Assembly (NCBI GenBank): GCA_045531905.1
Contig: JAZSEY010000028.1
Coordinates: 1 to 64,000 of the forward strand
Direction of reading: 5' to 3'
Source of the DNA: RGIG6919 sp045531905
GTDB lineage: Bacteria; Bacillota; Clostridia; Lachnospirales; Lachnospiraceae
Length of the DNA stretch: 64,000 bases
Under the pieces are notes generated by a model. The model was given only the letters and a program-made list of their open reading frames with translations. It did not search any database and was not told where the DNA came from. The position numbers and the translations under genes were made by a program. Position 1 is the first letter of the stretch, and every line of letters starts with the position of its first letter. Shown piece after piece: positions 1-7,807 of the stretch.

Positions 1-247
<247 letters not shown>

Positions 248-290
248 AATAAGACGAATTCTGCATTAGATGTTTCTGTGTGATGTTTTC

Positions 291-307
291 AAAGTACACT
301 GTACTTT
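291..307. repeat. Perfect 7-bp inverted repeat between 23S and tRNA-Asp
   Basis: AAAGTAC (291-297) and GTACTTT (301-307) pair across a 3-base loop, two bases upstream of tRNA-Asp. In the transcript this would be a small hairpin between the rRNA and the first tRNA. It could be a processing signal, but nothing further supports that. Confidence 0.4.
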
Positions 308-309
308 AT

Positions 310-383
310 GGCCCAGTGGCTCAGTTGGTTAGAGCGCCGCCCTGTCACGGCGGAGGTCGAGGGTTCGAGTCCCTTCTGGGTCG
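310..383 (+). tRNA. tRNA-Asp (GTC)
   Basis: A full cloverleaf can be drawn. Acceptor GGCCCAG pairs with CTGGGTC (one G-T), the anticodon loop is CTGTCAC with anticodon GTC, the T loop is TTCGAGT and the discriminator base is G. CCA is not encoded. It is the first of six tRNAs following the 23S rRNA and probably belongs to the same transcript. Confidence 0.97.
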
Positions 384-392
384 TTATTTTCT

Positions 393-465
393 GGGATCTT
401 AGCTCAGCTGGGAGAGCATCTGCCTTACAAGCAGAGGGTCACAGGTTCGAGCCCTGTAGGTCCCA
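393..465 (+). tRNA. tRNA-Val (TAC)
   Basis: Acceptor GGGATCT pairs with AGGTCCC, the anticodon loop is CTTACAA (anticodon TAC), the T loop is TTCGAGC and the discriminator is A. CCA is not encoded. It starts 9 bases after tRNA-Asp. Confidence 0.97.
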
Positions 466-486
466 TTACCTATGTTTAGGTAAATT

Positions 487-559
487 GCCGATGTGGCTCA
501 ATTGGCAGAGCAGCTGATTTGTAATCAGCAGGTTATCGGTTCGAGTCCGATCATCGGCT
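487..559 (+). tRNA. tRNA-Thr (TGT)
   Basis: Acceptor GCCGATG pairs perfectly with CATCGGC. Anticodon stem GCTGA/TCAGC encloses loop TTTGTAA, giving anticodon TGT. The discriminator is T, as usual for threonine tRNAs of this group. CCA is not encoded. Confidence 0.97.
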
Positions 560-590
560 TTTGTCGTGAAAACGACACAATTTAATATAT

Positions 591-672
591 GGACGGATTC
601 CCGAGTGGCCAAAGGGGACAGACTGTAAATCTGCTGCAAATTGCTTCGATGGTTCGAATCCATCTCCGTCCA
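591..672 (+). tRNA. tRNA-Tyr (GTA)
   Basis: This is a class II tRNA of 82 nt with a long variable arm. Acceptor GGACGGA pairs with TCCGTCC, the anticodon loop is CTGTAAA (anticodon GTA) and the discriminator is A. CCA is not encoded. Confidence 0.96.
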
Positions 673-678
673 TTTTGA

Positions 679-752
679 CGCGGGGTAGAGCAGCTAGGCA
701 GCTCGCTAGGCTCATAACCTAGAGGTCATAGGTTCAAATCCTGTCCCCGCTA
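679..752 (+). tRNA. Initiator tRNA-fMet (CAT)
   Basis: The anticodon loop is CTCATAA. It is called an initiator for two reasons: the first acceptor pair is a C1xT72 mismatch (CGCGGGG against CCCCGCT), and the D stem has an A11-T24 pair (GAGC/GCTC), whereas bacterial elongators normally have a pyrimidine at 11. The anticodon stem is CTAGG/CCTAG, so only two of the three G-C pairs typical of initiators are present (29-41 is A-T). Discriminator A; CCA is not encoded. Confidence 0.93.
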
Positions 753-776
753 CTCGCATAATTTAATATGCAAATT

Positions 777-849
<73 letters not shown>

Positions 850-851
850 TG

Positions 852-882
852 AACCGTCATTCATATGAATGGCGGTTTCTTT
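852..882 (+). terminator. Terminator of the rRNA-tRNA transcript
   Basis: AACCGTCATTC and GAATGGCGGTT form a stem with one mismatch around a 4-base ATAT loop, followed by a short, interrupted T run (TTTCTTT). It starts three bases after tRNA-Phe. The weak T tract may let some transcription read into the next gene, for which no clear promoter was seen. Confidence 0.7.
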
Positions 883-914
883 GTATTTTGAAATGTTTAT
901 GAAGGAGTTTATAC

Positions 915-1097
915 ATGGAGTTTCAACTAGGAGAAGTAATTGAATTGAAGAAGGCTCATCCTTGTGGCGCAAATCAATGGAAAATTCTGCGTGTCGGAAT
1001 GGACTTCCGACTAGAATGTCAGGGATGTAATCACCAAGTAATGGTTCCTAGGAAATTAGTGGAAAAGAATTTTAGAAAACGAGTGGAAAATGCTTGA
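915..1097 (+). CDS. DUF951 family small protein (YyzM-like)
   Basis: A 60-residue basic protein with the DUF951 pattern: a HPCG motif near residue 16, a GMDF motif and a CxxC-like cysteine pair (C35 and C38, in CQGC), ending in a basic tail. The family is widespread in Firmicutes and often sits just upstream of rpsF, as here; its function is not established. The HPCG and CxGC cysteines suggest possible metal binding, which is inference. AAGGAG lies just upstream of the ATG. The rpsF promoter overlaps its last codons. Confidence 0.85.
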   Translation: MEFQLGEVIELKKAHPCGANQWKILRVGMDFRLECQGCNHQVMVPRKLVEKNFRKRVENA

Positions 1098-1122
1098 TTT
1101 TTAAAGGATAATCTGTTATCAT
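1094..1122 (+). promoter_or_regulatory. Predicted promoter of rpsF-ssb-rpsR
   Basis: TTGATT (1094-1099), a 17-base spacer and TATCAT (1117-1122). The transcript would have a leader of about 75 nt. Within it CTCCTTA (1158-1164) and TAAGGGG can pair shortly before the ribosome binding site, so autoregulation by S6:S18, known for other bacterial rpsF leaders, is possible. The known S6:S18 consensus could not be confirmed by eye. Confidence 0.55.
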
Positions 1123-1203
1123 TTTATCTTGTGATGTGTAGAAACACATTTTCCTTGCTCCTTACTTTGATAAGGGGCCAGAGACCATAAGGAGGTGCAT
1201 AGA

Positions 1204-1494
1204 ATGAACAAGTATGAATTAGCGTTAGTTGTGAATGCAACAATCGACGAGGACGCTAGAACAGCTGCTGTTGAGAAGGTAAAGTCTTATATTGAGAAGT
1301 TCGGTGGCACTGTTACTAACGTTGACGAACAGGGAAAGAAGAGATTAGCATACGAGATTCAGAAGATGATCGAAGGTTATTACTACTTTATCCAGTTTGA
1401 TGCAGAGTCTGATTGTCCTGCACAGTTGGAAGCAAATATTCGTATTATGGAGCCTGTTCTCAGATATCTGTGTGTTAGACAAGACGCAGAGTAA
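1204..1494 (+). CDS. rpsF: 30S ribosomal protein S6
   Basis: The 96-residue protein has the usual length and sequence of S6: an N-terminal MNKYELALVV strand, a central KKRLAYEI motif and a conserved YYYFIQFD segment. S6 binds 16S rRNA as a heterodimer with S18 in the small-subunit platform; rpsR is two genes downstream. The start is ATG 1204 because GGAGG at 1191-1195 is its ribosome binding site. An in-frame GTG at 1195 lies inside that site and is not used. It is the first gene of the rpsF-ssb-rpsR operon. Confidence 0.97.
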   Translation: MNKYELALVVNATIDEDARTAAVEKVKSYIEKFGGTVTNVDEQGKKRLAYEIQKMIEGYYYFIQFDAESDCPAQLEANIRIMEPVLRYLCVRQDAE

Positions 1495-1506
1495 GGAGGT
1501 ATCCAT

Positions 1507-1950
1507 ATGAATAAAGTTATTTTGATGGGTCGTTTGACTCGTGATCCTGATGTTAGATATTCTCAAGGCGAAAGTGCTTCAGCAGTTGCAAGATATACAC
1601 TTGCAGTTGATAGAAGATTTAAGCGTGATGGCGAACAGAGTGCTGATTTTATTTCATGCGTTGCATTTGGTAGAGCAGCAGAGTTTGCTGAGAAGTATTT
1701 AAGACAAGGAACAAAGATTTGTGTAACAGGTAGAATCCAAACTGGCAGCTATACAAACAGAGATGGTCAGAAGGTTTATACAACAGATGTTGTAATTGAA
1801 GAGCAAGAGTTTGCTGAGAGCAAGAATGCAAGCGGACAGGGTGCTCCTGCTGATAATTATCAGTCAGCATCAAGACCTACACCAAGTGCTGCAAGTGGTG
1901 ATGGATTCATGGATATTCCGGAAGGAATAGTTGAAGAATTACCATTTTAA
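1507..1950 (+). CDS. ssb: Single-stranded DNA-binding protein
   Basis: A 147-residue SSB. The OB fold fills residues 1 to about 105 (MNKVILMGRLTRDPD start, then DFISCVAFGR and GRIQTGSY motifs). A disordered Ser/Pro/Gly linker follows, ending in the acidic tip DIPEGIVEELPF that recruits replication and repair partners. It coats single-stranded DNA as a tetramer. It lies between rpsF and rpsR, the standard arrangement in Firmicutes, with its own AGGAGG site just after the rpsF stop. Confidence 0.97.
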   Translation: MNKVILMGRLTRDPDVRYSQGESASAVARYTLAVDRRFKRDGEQSADFISCVAFGRAAEFAEKYLRQGTKICVTGRIQTGSYTNRDGQKVYTTDVVIEEQEFAESKNASGQGAPADNYQSASRPTPSAASGDGFMDIPEGIVEELPF

Positions 1951-1965
1951 TAGGAGGTAAGAGTA

Positions 1966-2235
1966 ATGCCATACAATAAGACTGAAAAAGGCGAAGGTTC
2001 AGCTCCAATGAAGAGAAGACCTATTCGTAGAAGAAAAAAAGTATGTGTATTCTGTGTTGATAAGAATGCTGTTATCGATTATAAAGATGTAAACAAGTTA
2101 AAGAGATATATCTCAGAGAGAGGTAAGATTCTTCCTAGAAGAATTACCGGTAACTGTGCTAAGCATCAGAGAGCTTTAACAGTAGCTATCAAGAGAGCTA
2201 GACACGTAGCATTAATGCCATACGTAGTAGAGTAA
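1966..2235 (+). CDS. rpsR: 30S ribosomal protein S18
   Basis: An 89-residue basic protein with the S18 core: a KVCVFC segment with paired cysteines, IDYKDV, an RGKILPRR motif and a C-terminal HQRAL-IKRARHVALMPY region. S18 pairs with S6 on the 30S platform. The two cysteines fit the zinc-ribbon-like variant, although only part of a four-cysteine site is visible. GGAGG precedes the ATG. It is the last gene of the operon and is followed by a strong terminator. Confidence 0.97.
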   Translation: MPYNKTEKGEGSAPMKRRPIRRRKKVCVFCVDKNAVIDYKDVNKLKRYISERGKILPRRITGNCAKHQRALTVAIKRARHVALMPYVVE

Positions 2236-2252
2236 TTTTATAGAGTACATGA

Positions 2253-2284
2253 AAAGGGTATCAGGTTTCTGATACCCTTTTTTG
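2253..2284 (+). terminator. Terminator after rpsR
   Basis: AAAGGGTATCAG and CTGATACCCTTT form a perfect 12-bp stem with a four-base loop (GTTT), followed by a T tract. Confidence 0.93.
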
Positions 2285-2310
2285 ATGTGCTGTTTCCTCA
2301 TGTCATAAAG

Positions 2311-2339
2311 TTGACAATGATTATTTTTTGGGATAACAT
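2311..2339 (+). promoter_or_regulatory. Predicted promoter of dapF-gatCAB
   Basis: Consensus -35 TTGACA (2311-2316), a 17-base spacer and -10 TAACAT (2334-2339). A leader of about 35 nt leads to AGGAGG and the dapF ATG. No T-box or riboswitch-like structure was seen. Confidence 0.75.
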
Positions 2340-2381
2340 ATATGAAGTTTAGTTTTGGATATACTATAGGAGGATGTTGTA

Positions 2382-3215
2382 ATGAAGTTTACAAAGATGC
2401 AGGGAATTGGTAACGATTACGTATATGTAAATTGTTTTAAAGAAAAGGTAGAGAATCCTAGAGAAATGGCAATTCGCGTTAGTGATAGACATTATGGTAT
2501 TGGGTCTGATGGTTTGATTTTGATTTGCCCGTCTGAGGTGGCAGATTGTAGAATGGATATGTATAACGCTGATGGTTCACAGTCTGAAATGTGTGGAAAT
2601 GGTATTCGCTGTGTAGGAAAATATGCATATGACTACGGAATTGTGAATAAGACTGAGATAACAGTTGAGACCTTGGCAGGTGTGAAACATTTAACCTTGA
2701 TACCGGAAAATGGAAAAGTAAAAGAAGTGACTGTAGATATGGGTGAGCCGATTTTGACACCATCAGAGATTCCGGTTGTATCTGAGAAAAATCCTGTAGT
2801 AAAAGAAGTGATTCATGTGGAAGGCAAGGATTATGAAATGACATGCGTTTCTATGGGTAACCCACATGCGGTTGTGTTTGTGGATTCAACTGCAGATTTT
2901 CCTTTGGAACAGGTAGGTCCTATGTTTGAGTCTCATGAAGTGTTTCCAAGAAGAGTCAATGCTGAATTTATTCAAATTTTGAGTAGAACAGAAGTGAATA
3001 TGCGTGTTTGGGAACGTGGTTCAGGAGAGACTTTGGCCTGTGGAACAGGAGCCTGTGCAAGTGTGGTTGCATGTGTCTTAAATGAATTAACAGAAAATGA
3101 AGTGATTGTGCATTTGCTGGGTGGAGATTTAAGAATACGCTGGGATAGAGTGAATAACCATGTGTTTATGACGGGAGCAGCCACCACTGTTTTTGATGGT
3201 GAGATTGATTTGTAA
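2382..3215 (+). CDS. dapF: Diaminopimelate epimerase
   Basis: Converts LL-diaminopimelate to meso-diaminopimelate for peptidoglycan cross-links and lysine. The 277-residue length is typical. Both catalytic cysteines are visible: C71 in the MCGNGIRC motif and C220 in the ETLACGTGA motif, which act as the acid-base pair of this PLP-independent epimerase. The N-terminal QGIGNDYVY motif is also diagnostic. It has its own promoter and is followed at 25 bases by gatC, so dapF and gatCAB probably form one transcript. Confidence 0.96.
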   Translation: MKFTKMQGIGNDYVYVNCFKEKVENPREMAIRVSDRHYGIGSDGLILICPSEVADCRMDMYNADGSQSEMCGNGIRCVGKYAYDYGIVNKTEITVETLAGVKHLTLIPENGKVKEVTVDMGEPILTPSEIPVVSEKNPVVKEVIHVEGKDYEMTCVSMGNPHAVVFVDSTADFPLEQVGPMFESHEVFPRRVNAEFIQILSRTEVNMRVWERGSGETLACGTGACASVVACVLNELTENEVIVHLLGGDLRIRWDRVNNHVFMTGAATTVFDGEIDL

Positions 3216-3240
3216 GTATTAGAATTGGAAGGAATAAAAA

Positions 3241-3528
3241 ATGCAGATAACTGATGAAACAATTGAGTATGTTGGTATTTTGGCAAAACTTGAGCTTTCT
3301 GAGGAAGAAAAGGAAAGAGCAAAGAAGGATATGTCAGATATGCTGGCTTATGTTGGCAAATTAAATGAGTTAGATACAGATGGCGTTGAACCTATGAGCC
3401 ATACATTTTCCCTCAACAATGTGTTCCGTGAAGATATTGTTACCAACGGTGATGATAGAGAGAATATGTTGTTAAATGCACCGGAACAAAAAGACGGAGC
3501 TTATGTGGTGCCTAAGACATTCAATTAG
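3241..3528 (+). CDS. gatC: Asp/Glu-tRNA amidotransferase subunit C
   Basis: A 95-residue GatC, the small subunit that wraps around GatA and GatB. It matches the family in its LAKLELSEEE start, the central KLNELDTDGVEPMSH motif and the C-terminal FREDIV and VPKTF elements. It works with the next two genes to convert misacylated Glu-tRNA(Gln) or Asp-tRNA(Asn) to the correct aminoacyl-tRNA. A weak AAGGAA precedes the ATG; gatA follows within 31 bases. Confidence 0.95.
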   Translation: MQITDETIEYVGILAKLELSEEEKERAKKDMSDMLAYVGKLNELDTDGVEPMSHTFSLNNVFREDIVTNGDDRENMLLNAPEQKDGAYVVPKTFN

Positions 3529-3558
3529 GTAATAGGAAGAATAGGAAGGAGTATGGAC

Positions 3559-5031
3559 ATGGAACTAATGCAATTGACGGCTGTGGAATTAGGTAAAAAG
3601 ATTCGTGCCGGTGAAGTGTCAGTTCAAGAGGCCACAAAGGCTTCACTAGAGCGATTGAAAGCAGTTGAAGATAAAGTAAATGGTTTTATTACGGTGGATG
3701 AAGTTGGGGCGTTAAAGCGTGCTGAGGAAGTGCAGGTGAAAATAGATTCCGGAGAGTTAACGGGGCCTTTAGCAGGTGTCCCTGTGGCTATTAAGGATAA
3801 CATGTGTGTTGCTGGTATGCTAACTACTTGTGGTTCTAAAATATTGAGTAATTTTAAACCTACTTATACAGCCACGGCAGTAGAAAAATTAGTTGAGGCA
3901 GGAGCTGTCGTAATTGGCAAGACGAATATGGATGAGTTTGCCATGGGCTCTACTAGCGAGACCTCGTATTATGGTGAAACTAAAAATCCTTGGAATTTAG
4001 ATAGAGTACCAGGCGGTTCGTCAGGTGGTTCTGCCGCCGTAGTGGCTGCTGAGGAAGTATCGTATGCGTTAGGTTCTGATACAGGTGGTTCTATTCGTCA
4101 GCCAGCAGGCTTTTGTGGCGTTACAGGAATCAAACCAACCTATGGAAGAGTATCCCGTTATGGTTTGGTAGCTTATGGTTCGTCTCTGGATCAAATTGGA
4201 CCTTTGGCAAAAGATGTCACAGATTGTGCGACTATTTTAGAAGTCATTTGCGGTAAGGACGATAAAGATTCTACATCCGTTGCTGAGAAAAATGCTGATT
4301 TTACTTCTGCTTTGATAGACGATGTCAAAGGACTAAAGATTGGTATTCCAAGGGGATATTTTTTAACGGGTATTGATTTGGAAGTGAAGGAACATGTATT
4401 AGCTGCAGCGAAAGTGTTGGAGGCGAAAGGTGCCATTGTGGAAGAATTTGACTTAGGTTTGGTTGAATATGCTATTCCTGCCTATTACATTATTGCATCT
4501 GCTGAGGCAAGTTCTAATTTGGAGCGATTTGACGGTGTAAAATACGGTTATCGAACAGAGAGTTTTTCTGATTTGCACAATATGTACAAGAAAACACGTT
4601 CAGAAGGATTTGGTGCCGAGGTAAAACGAAGAATCATGCTTGGTTCATTTGTATTAAGTTCGGGTTACTACGATGCTTATTATATGAAAGCACTTCGCAC
4701 AAAAGCGTTAATTAAGAAAGAATTTGACAAGGCATTTGAAAAATATGATGTAATTTTGGGCCCGGTTGCGCCTACGACGGCTCCTAAACTTGGAGAGTCT
4801 TTAAGCGATCCGATTAAGATGTATTTGGGAGATGTTTATACCGTGTCAGTTAATCTTGCTGGACTTCCAGGCATTTCTGTTCCTTGTGGTATTGATAGTA
4901 ACGGTCTTCCAATTGGCTTGCAGCTTCTTGGTAAGCATTTTGACGAGAAGACGATTATTCGTGCTGCGTATGCATTTGAACAGACACGCACATATGAGAG
5001 ATCAACATTGGCTAAGGAGGGGAATGCATGA
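3559..5031 (+). CDS. gatA: Asp/Glu-tRNA amidotransferase subunit A
   Basis: A 490-residue amidase-signature enzyme that releases ammonia from glutamine for the GatB active site. The Ser-cisSer-Lys triad is present: K79 (VAIKDN), S154 (GGSSGG) and S178 (SDTGGSI). These numbers, counted from ATG 3559, match those of Staphylococcus GatA. That supports this start over the ATG at 3553, which is only one base from the AAGGAG site. The stop overlaps the gatB start. Confidence 0.97.
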   Translation: MELMQLTAVELGKKIRAGEVSVQEATKASLERLKAVEDKVNGFITVDEVGALKRAEEVQVKIDSGELTGPLAGVPVAIKDNMCVAGMLTTCGSKILSNFKPTYTATAVEKLVEAGAVVIGKTNMDEFAMGSTSETSYYGETKNPWNLDRVPGGSSGGSAAVVAAEEVSYALGSDTGGSIRQPAGFCGVTGIKPTYGRVSRYGLVAYGSSLDQIGPLAKDVTDCATILEVICGKDDKDSTSVAEKNADFTSALIDDVKGLKIGIPRGYFLTGIDLEVKEHVLAAAKVLEAKGAIVEEFDLGLVEYAIPAYYIIASAEASSNLERFDGVKYGYRTESFSDLHNMYKKTRSEGFGAEVKRRIMLGSFVLSSGYYDAYYMKALRTKALIKKEFDKAFEKYDVILGPVAPTTAPKLGESLSDPIKMYLGDVYTVSVNLAGLPGISVPCGIDSNGLPIGLQLLGKHFDEKTIIRAAYAFEQTRTYERSTLAKEGNA

Positions 5032-6467
5032 TGAGCAAGCATTACGAAACAGTCATTGGCTTGGAAGTTCACGTTGAGCTTGCAACAAAGACAAAGATTT
5101 TCTGTGGATGTAGTACTGAATTCGGTGGAGCTCCTAATGTGCATACCTGTCCGGTTTGTACCGGTATGCCAGGTTCTCTTCCAGTGTTGAATCTAGAAGT
5201 TGTAAATAAGGCAATTGCAGTCGGGCTTGCAACAAATTGTACGATTACACAGAATTGTAAGTTTGATAGAAAGAATTATTTTTATCCGGATAATCCACAA
5301 AATTATCAGATTTCCCAGTTATACTATCCAATTTGTAGAGATGGAAAAGTAGAGATTGAGGTGGATGGGCAGAAGAAATTTATTGGTATTCATGAAATCC
5401 ATATGGAAGAGGATGCCGGTAAACTGATTCATGATCCGAATACGGGAAACTCTATGGTAGATTATAATCGTTCCGGGGTTCCTTTGATTGAAATTGTATC
5501 TGAACCTGATATGCGTTCTGCTGAGGAAGTGCTTGCGTATTTGGATAAGCTTCGTTTGATTATCCAATATTTGGGGGCTTCTGATTGTAAAATGAACGAG
5601 GGCTCCATGAGAGCGGATGTAAATCTTTCTGTCAGAGAAGTGGGAGCATCAGAGTATGGTACTCGTACAGAGATGAAGAATTTAAACTCATTTAAAGCAA
5701 TTGCAAGAGCCATTGCAAATGAAAGAGAACGTCAGATAGAATTGATTGAGCGTGGGGAACAGGTGGTTCAAGAGACTAGACGTTGGGATGATACAAAAGA
5801 GTATTCATATGCTATGCGTTCAAAAGAGGATGCACAGGATTACAGATATTTTCCTGATCCGGATTTGGTTCCAATTTTGATTGATGATGCTTGGCTTTTG
5901 CGGATCAAAGAAGCACAGCCTGAACTTCGCGATGAGAAACGTATCCGATATAAAGAAGAATACGATATTCCTGAGTATGATATTGATATTATTACAGGTA
6001 CCAAACATATGGCAGATATCTTTGAAGAAACCATTGCACTGGGGGCAAATCCGAAAAAGGTATCCAACTGGTTGATGGTGGAAACTATGCGTCTGTTGAA
6101 GGAAAAGGAGATGGATGCAGAGGATATTTCCTTTACTGCGGATAATTTGGCAAAACTCATCAAATTGGTAGATTCAAAGGCAATCAACGGCTCGGTTGCG
6201 AAGGAAGTATTTGAACACATATTTGCGGAAAATATAGATCCGGAGCAGTATGTGGAAACTCATGGATTAAAGACTGTCAATGACGAAGGTGCACTGAGAG
6301 CGACAATTCAGGAGATTGTTGCGAATAATCCACAGTCAGTAGCAGATTTTAAGAGTGGTAAAGAAAAAGCGATAGGATTCCTGGTAGGTCAGACCATGAA
6401 GGCAATGAAAGGAAAGGCAGATCCTGGAATGGTTAACCAGATTCTAAGAGAGGAATTGTCAAAGTAG
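5028..6467 (+). CDS. gatB: Asp/Glu-tRNA amidotransferase subunit B
   Basis: The 479-residue GatB carries the kinase/transamidase core and binds the tRNA. Signatures include GLEVHVEL near the N terminus, an FDRKNYFYPD motif, DYNRSGVPLIEIVSEPD in the middle and the C-terminal YqeY-like helical domain. The start overlaps the gatA stop, indicating translational coupling. Either ATG of the ATGATG pair (5028 or 5031) could be used, with AAGGAGG at 5014-5020. A strong terminator follows. Confidence 0.97.
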   Translation: MMSKHYETVIGLEVHVELATKTKIFCGCSTEFGGAPNVHTCPVCTGMPGSLPVLNLEVVNKAIAVGLATNCTITQNCKFDRKNYFYPDNPQNYQISQLYYPICRDGKVEIEVDGQKKFIGIHEIHMEEDAGKLIHDPNTGNSMVDYNRSGVPLIEIVSEPDMRSAEEVLAYLDKLRLIIQYLGASDCKMNEGSMRADVNLSVREVGASEYGTRTEMKNLNSFKAIARAIANERERQIELIERGEQVVQETRRWDDTKEYSYAMRSKEDAQDYRYFPDPDLVPILIDDAWLLRIKEAQPELRDEKRIRYKEEYDIPEYDIDIITGTKHMADIFEETIALGANPKKVSNWLMVETMRLLKEKEMDAEDISFTADNLAKLIKLVDSKAINGSVAKEVFEHIFAENIDPEQYVETHGLKTVNDEGALRATIQEIVANNPQSVADFKSGKEKAIGFLVGQTMKAMKGKADPGMVNQILREELSK

Positions 6468-6498
6468 CAGTTGTTTGGTTATTTTGGCTATGGATATA

Positions 6499-6537
6499 AA
6501 AAATCCAGTAACGATTCACGTCGTTACTGGATTTTTT
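6499..6537. terminator. Bidirectional terminator between gatB and the PilZ gene
   Basis: AAATCCAGTAACGA and TCGTTACTGGATTT form a perfect 14-bp stem flanked by A and T runs, so it can end transcription from both convergent genes. Confidence 0.92.
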
Positions 6538-6554
6538 GATGGTCGATATTATAA

Positions 6555-6920
6555 CTAGTCGATAACATTCTCACTCTTTAACTTCTCTTCATATTCGTCG
6601 AAAATGTAAAAGAAGATAGGAGCAAGTCCGACAAATTCACAACCATAGCGGAATTCACCGTCATCGCCAGGTCTGCTATGTAAAATCTTAATAACAGTCA
6701 ACAGTCTGCGATCTTCTGCTCCAAATTCGATGGTAGCATTAAAATAATAGTCAACAGGTAATTGGCTTTTAGTAGTAAAACCAATGCCGGCTTTTGATAT
6801 ATCAAATACATCAATGACAGCGTCTAAATCACGAATCTTTTCATTGTCCTGCTTGAATAATGATGATACCTCAAGAGACAACTTAATAGGTAGACGTCTA
6901 TACTTTCTCTTCTCGTGCAT
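6555..6920 (-). CDS. PilZ domain protein (predicted c-di-GMP receptor)
   Basis: A 121-residue, single-domain PilZ protein. The two c-di-GMP binding signatures are visible: RKYRR at residues 4-8 (the RxxxR element) and DISKAGIG in the middle (the D/N-x-S-x-x-G element). The rest fits the six-stranded barrel, with a C-terminal helix. PilZ proteins change the activity of partner proteins when c-di-GMP binds; the partner is not known here. An HD-GYP protein that could degrade the messenger is encoded at 13635. GGAGG precedes the ATG. Confidence 0.88.
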   Translation of the reverse strand: MHEKRKYRRLPIKLSLEVSSLFKQDNEKIRDLDAVIDVFDISKAGIGFTTKSQLPVDYYFNATIEFGAEDRRLLTVIKILHSRPGDDGEFRYGCEFVGLAPIFFYIFDEYEEKLKSENVID

Positions 6921-7067
6921 AACCCAACCTCCATCAAAATCATTTGAAGTAATTATATCAAAGAATGTGTTTGATTACCACAACTATTTTTGGGAATTGT
7001 TATAGATACTAGAAAAGACAATCAAAATCTGATAGAATAGAATCAGTTTTTGATTGGAGGGATACCT

Positions 7068-7334
7068 ATGGAAATTACAAATACTTTTCAGATGCCAGAT
7101 GGCAATGGAAACATGGAAACATATACCGCATTGAATATGGTGGTGAATCCTGATTCAGGTGTACAGTATGTACTTTATACAGAGACTGCTAATTTAAAAA
7201 ATGTACAAGGGCAGGATGTGAATGTATATGCAGCTGTATATAAAAAAGAAGATGGTAATATAGTGCTTGAACCAGTGGAGTCTGAGAATGATTGGAATTT
7301 AATTCAAAGATTAGTGGAAGACACGGTTGGATAA
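7068..7334 (+). CDS. DUF1292 family protein
   Basis: An 88-residue acidic protein matching the DUF1292 (YrzB-like) family: a strand containing QYVLYTET, a second with VNVYAAVY and an acidic C terminus with LEPVESENDWNLI. The family is common in Firmicutes and its role is unknown. The start is ATG 7068, eight bases from GGAGG at 7056-7060; an in-frame TTG at 7050 lies upstream of that site. It probably forms a small operon with the membrane protein and biotin ligase that follow. Confidence 0.8.
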   Translation: MEITNTFQMPDGNGNMETYTALNMVVNPDSGVQYVLYTETANLKNVQGQDVNVYAAVYKKEDGNIVLEPVESENDWNLIQRLVEDTVG

Positions 7335-7360
7335 GGTTTTGTAGCAGGAAGGAGTTCTTC

Positions 7361-7807
7361 ATGATTTATCGTGTAAGAAAGAATAAATATACGAGAATAT
7401 CCTATCGTGTCGTAGGATTGATTTTTATTCTGGTTGCATTGCTTCAGTTGTGGGCAGTGACACGTATGCAATCAGGGGCTAGGATGTTACTTGTAATGCT
7501 TTCCATAATCATTCTTGGTTATGGTGGTTATCTCATAAAAATGTCTTTCAGGCGTCAGGCTTATGATATTATTTATGAGTTTGAAGAGGCGGGGATTCGT
7601 CTGAATTTTCGTAAAGGGTCAGAGGAAGTGCCGTATGCCGCTGTGCAGGATGTGCAGATATTGGCTCCAGACCCAGATTTGCCATATCGTATTGTAAAGA
7701 TTAAGATTCATGGGGAGAATTATATCCTATCATTCCCTGATAATGTTGAATTGAGCGAAAAGATTTTTCAATATGTCTATAGTAGATCGGAGAATCTGGA
7801 AGCATGA
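7361..7807 (+). CDS. Two-helix membrane protein with PH-like C-terminal domain
   Basis: Not recognised as a named family. The 148-residue protein has a short basic N terminus, two predicted membrane helices at about residues 17-35 and 43-62, and a soluble C-terminal half. That half resembles bacterial PH-like domains attached to membrane hairpins, a resemblance of layout only. The start is ATG 7361 with AAGGAG upstream; the longer reading frame from 7292 would run through the end of the previous gene. Its stop overlaps the biotin ligase start (ATGA), so the two are coupled. Confidence 0.6.
   Translation: MIYRVRKNKYTRISYRVVGLIFILVALLQLWAVTRMQSGARMLLVMLSIIILGYGGYLIKMSFRRQAYDIIYEFEEAGIRLNFRKGSEEVPYAAVQDVQILAPDPDLPYRIVKIKIHGENYILSFPDNVELSEKIFQYVYSRSENLEA

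Noticed and set aside
308..663. Reading frames across the tRNA cluster on both strands
   Set aside because: They coincide exactly with tRNA cloverleaves, have no ribosome binding sites and low-complexity translations.
1130..1203. S6:S18 autoregulatory leader element before rpsF
   Set aside because: A hairpin is present, but the known internal loop consensus could not be confirmed; only mentioned in the promoter entry.
2285..2381. T-box or lysine riboswitch before dapF
   Set aside because: The leader is only about 35 nt after the predicted start site and shows no T-box or specifier features.
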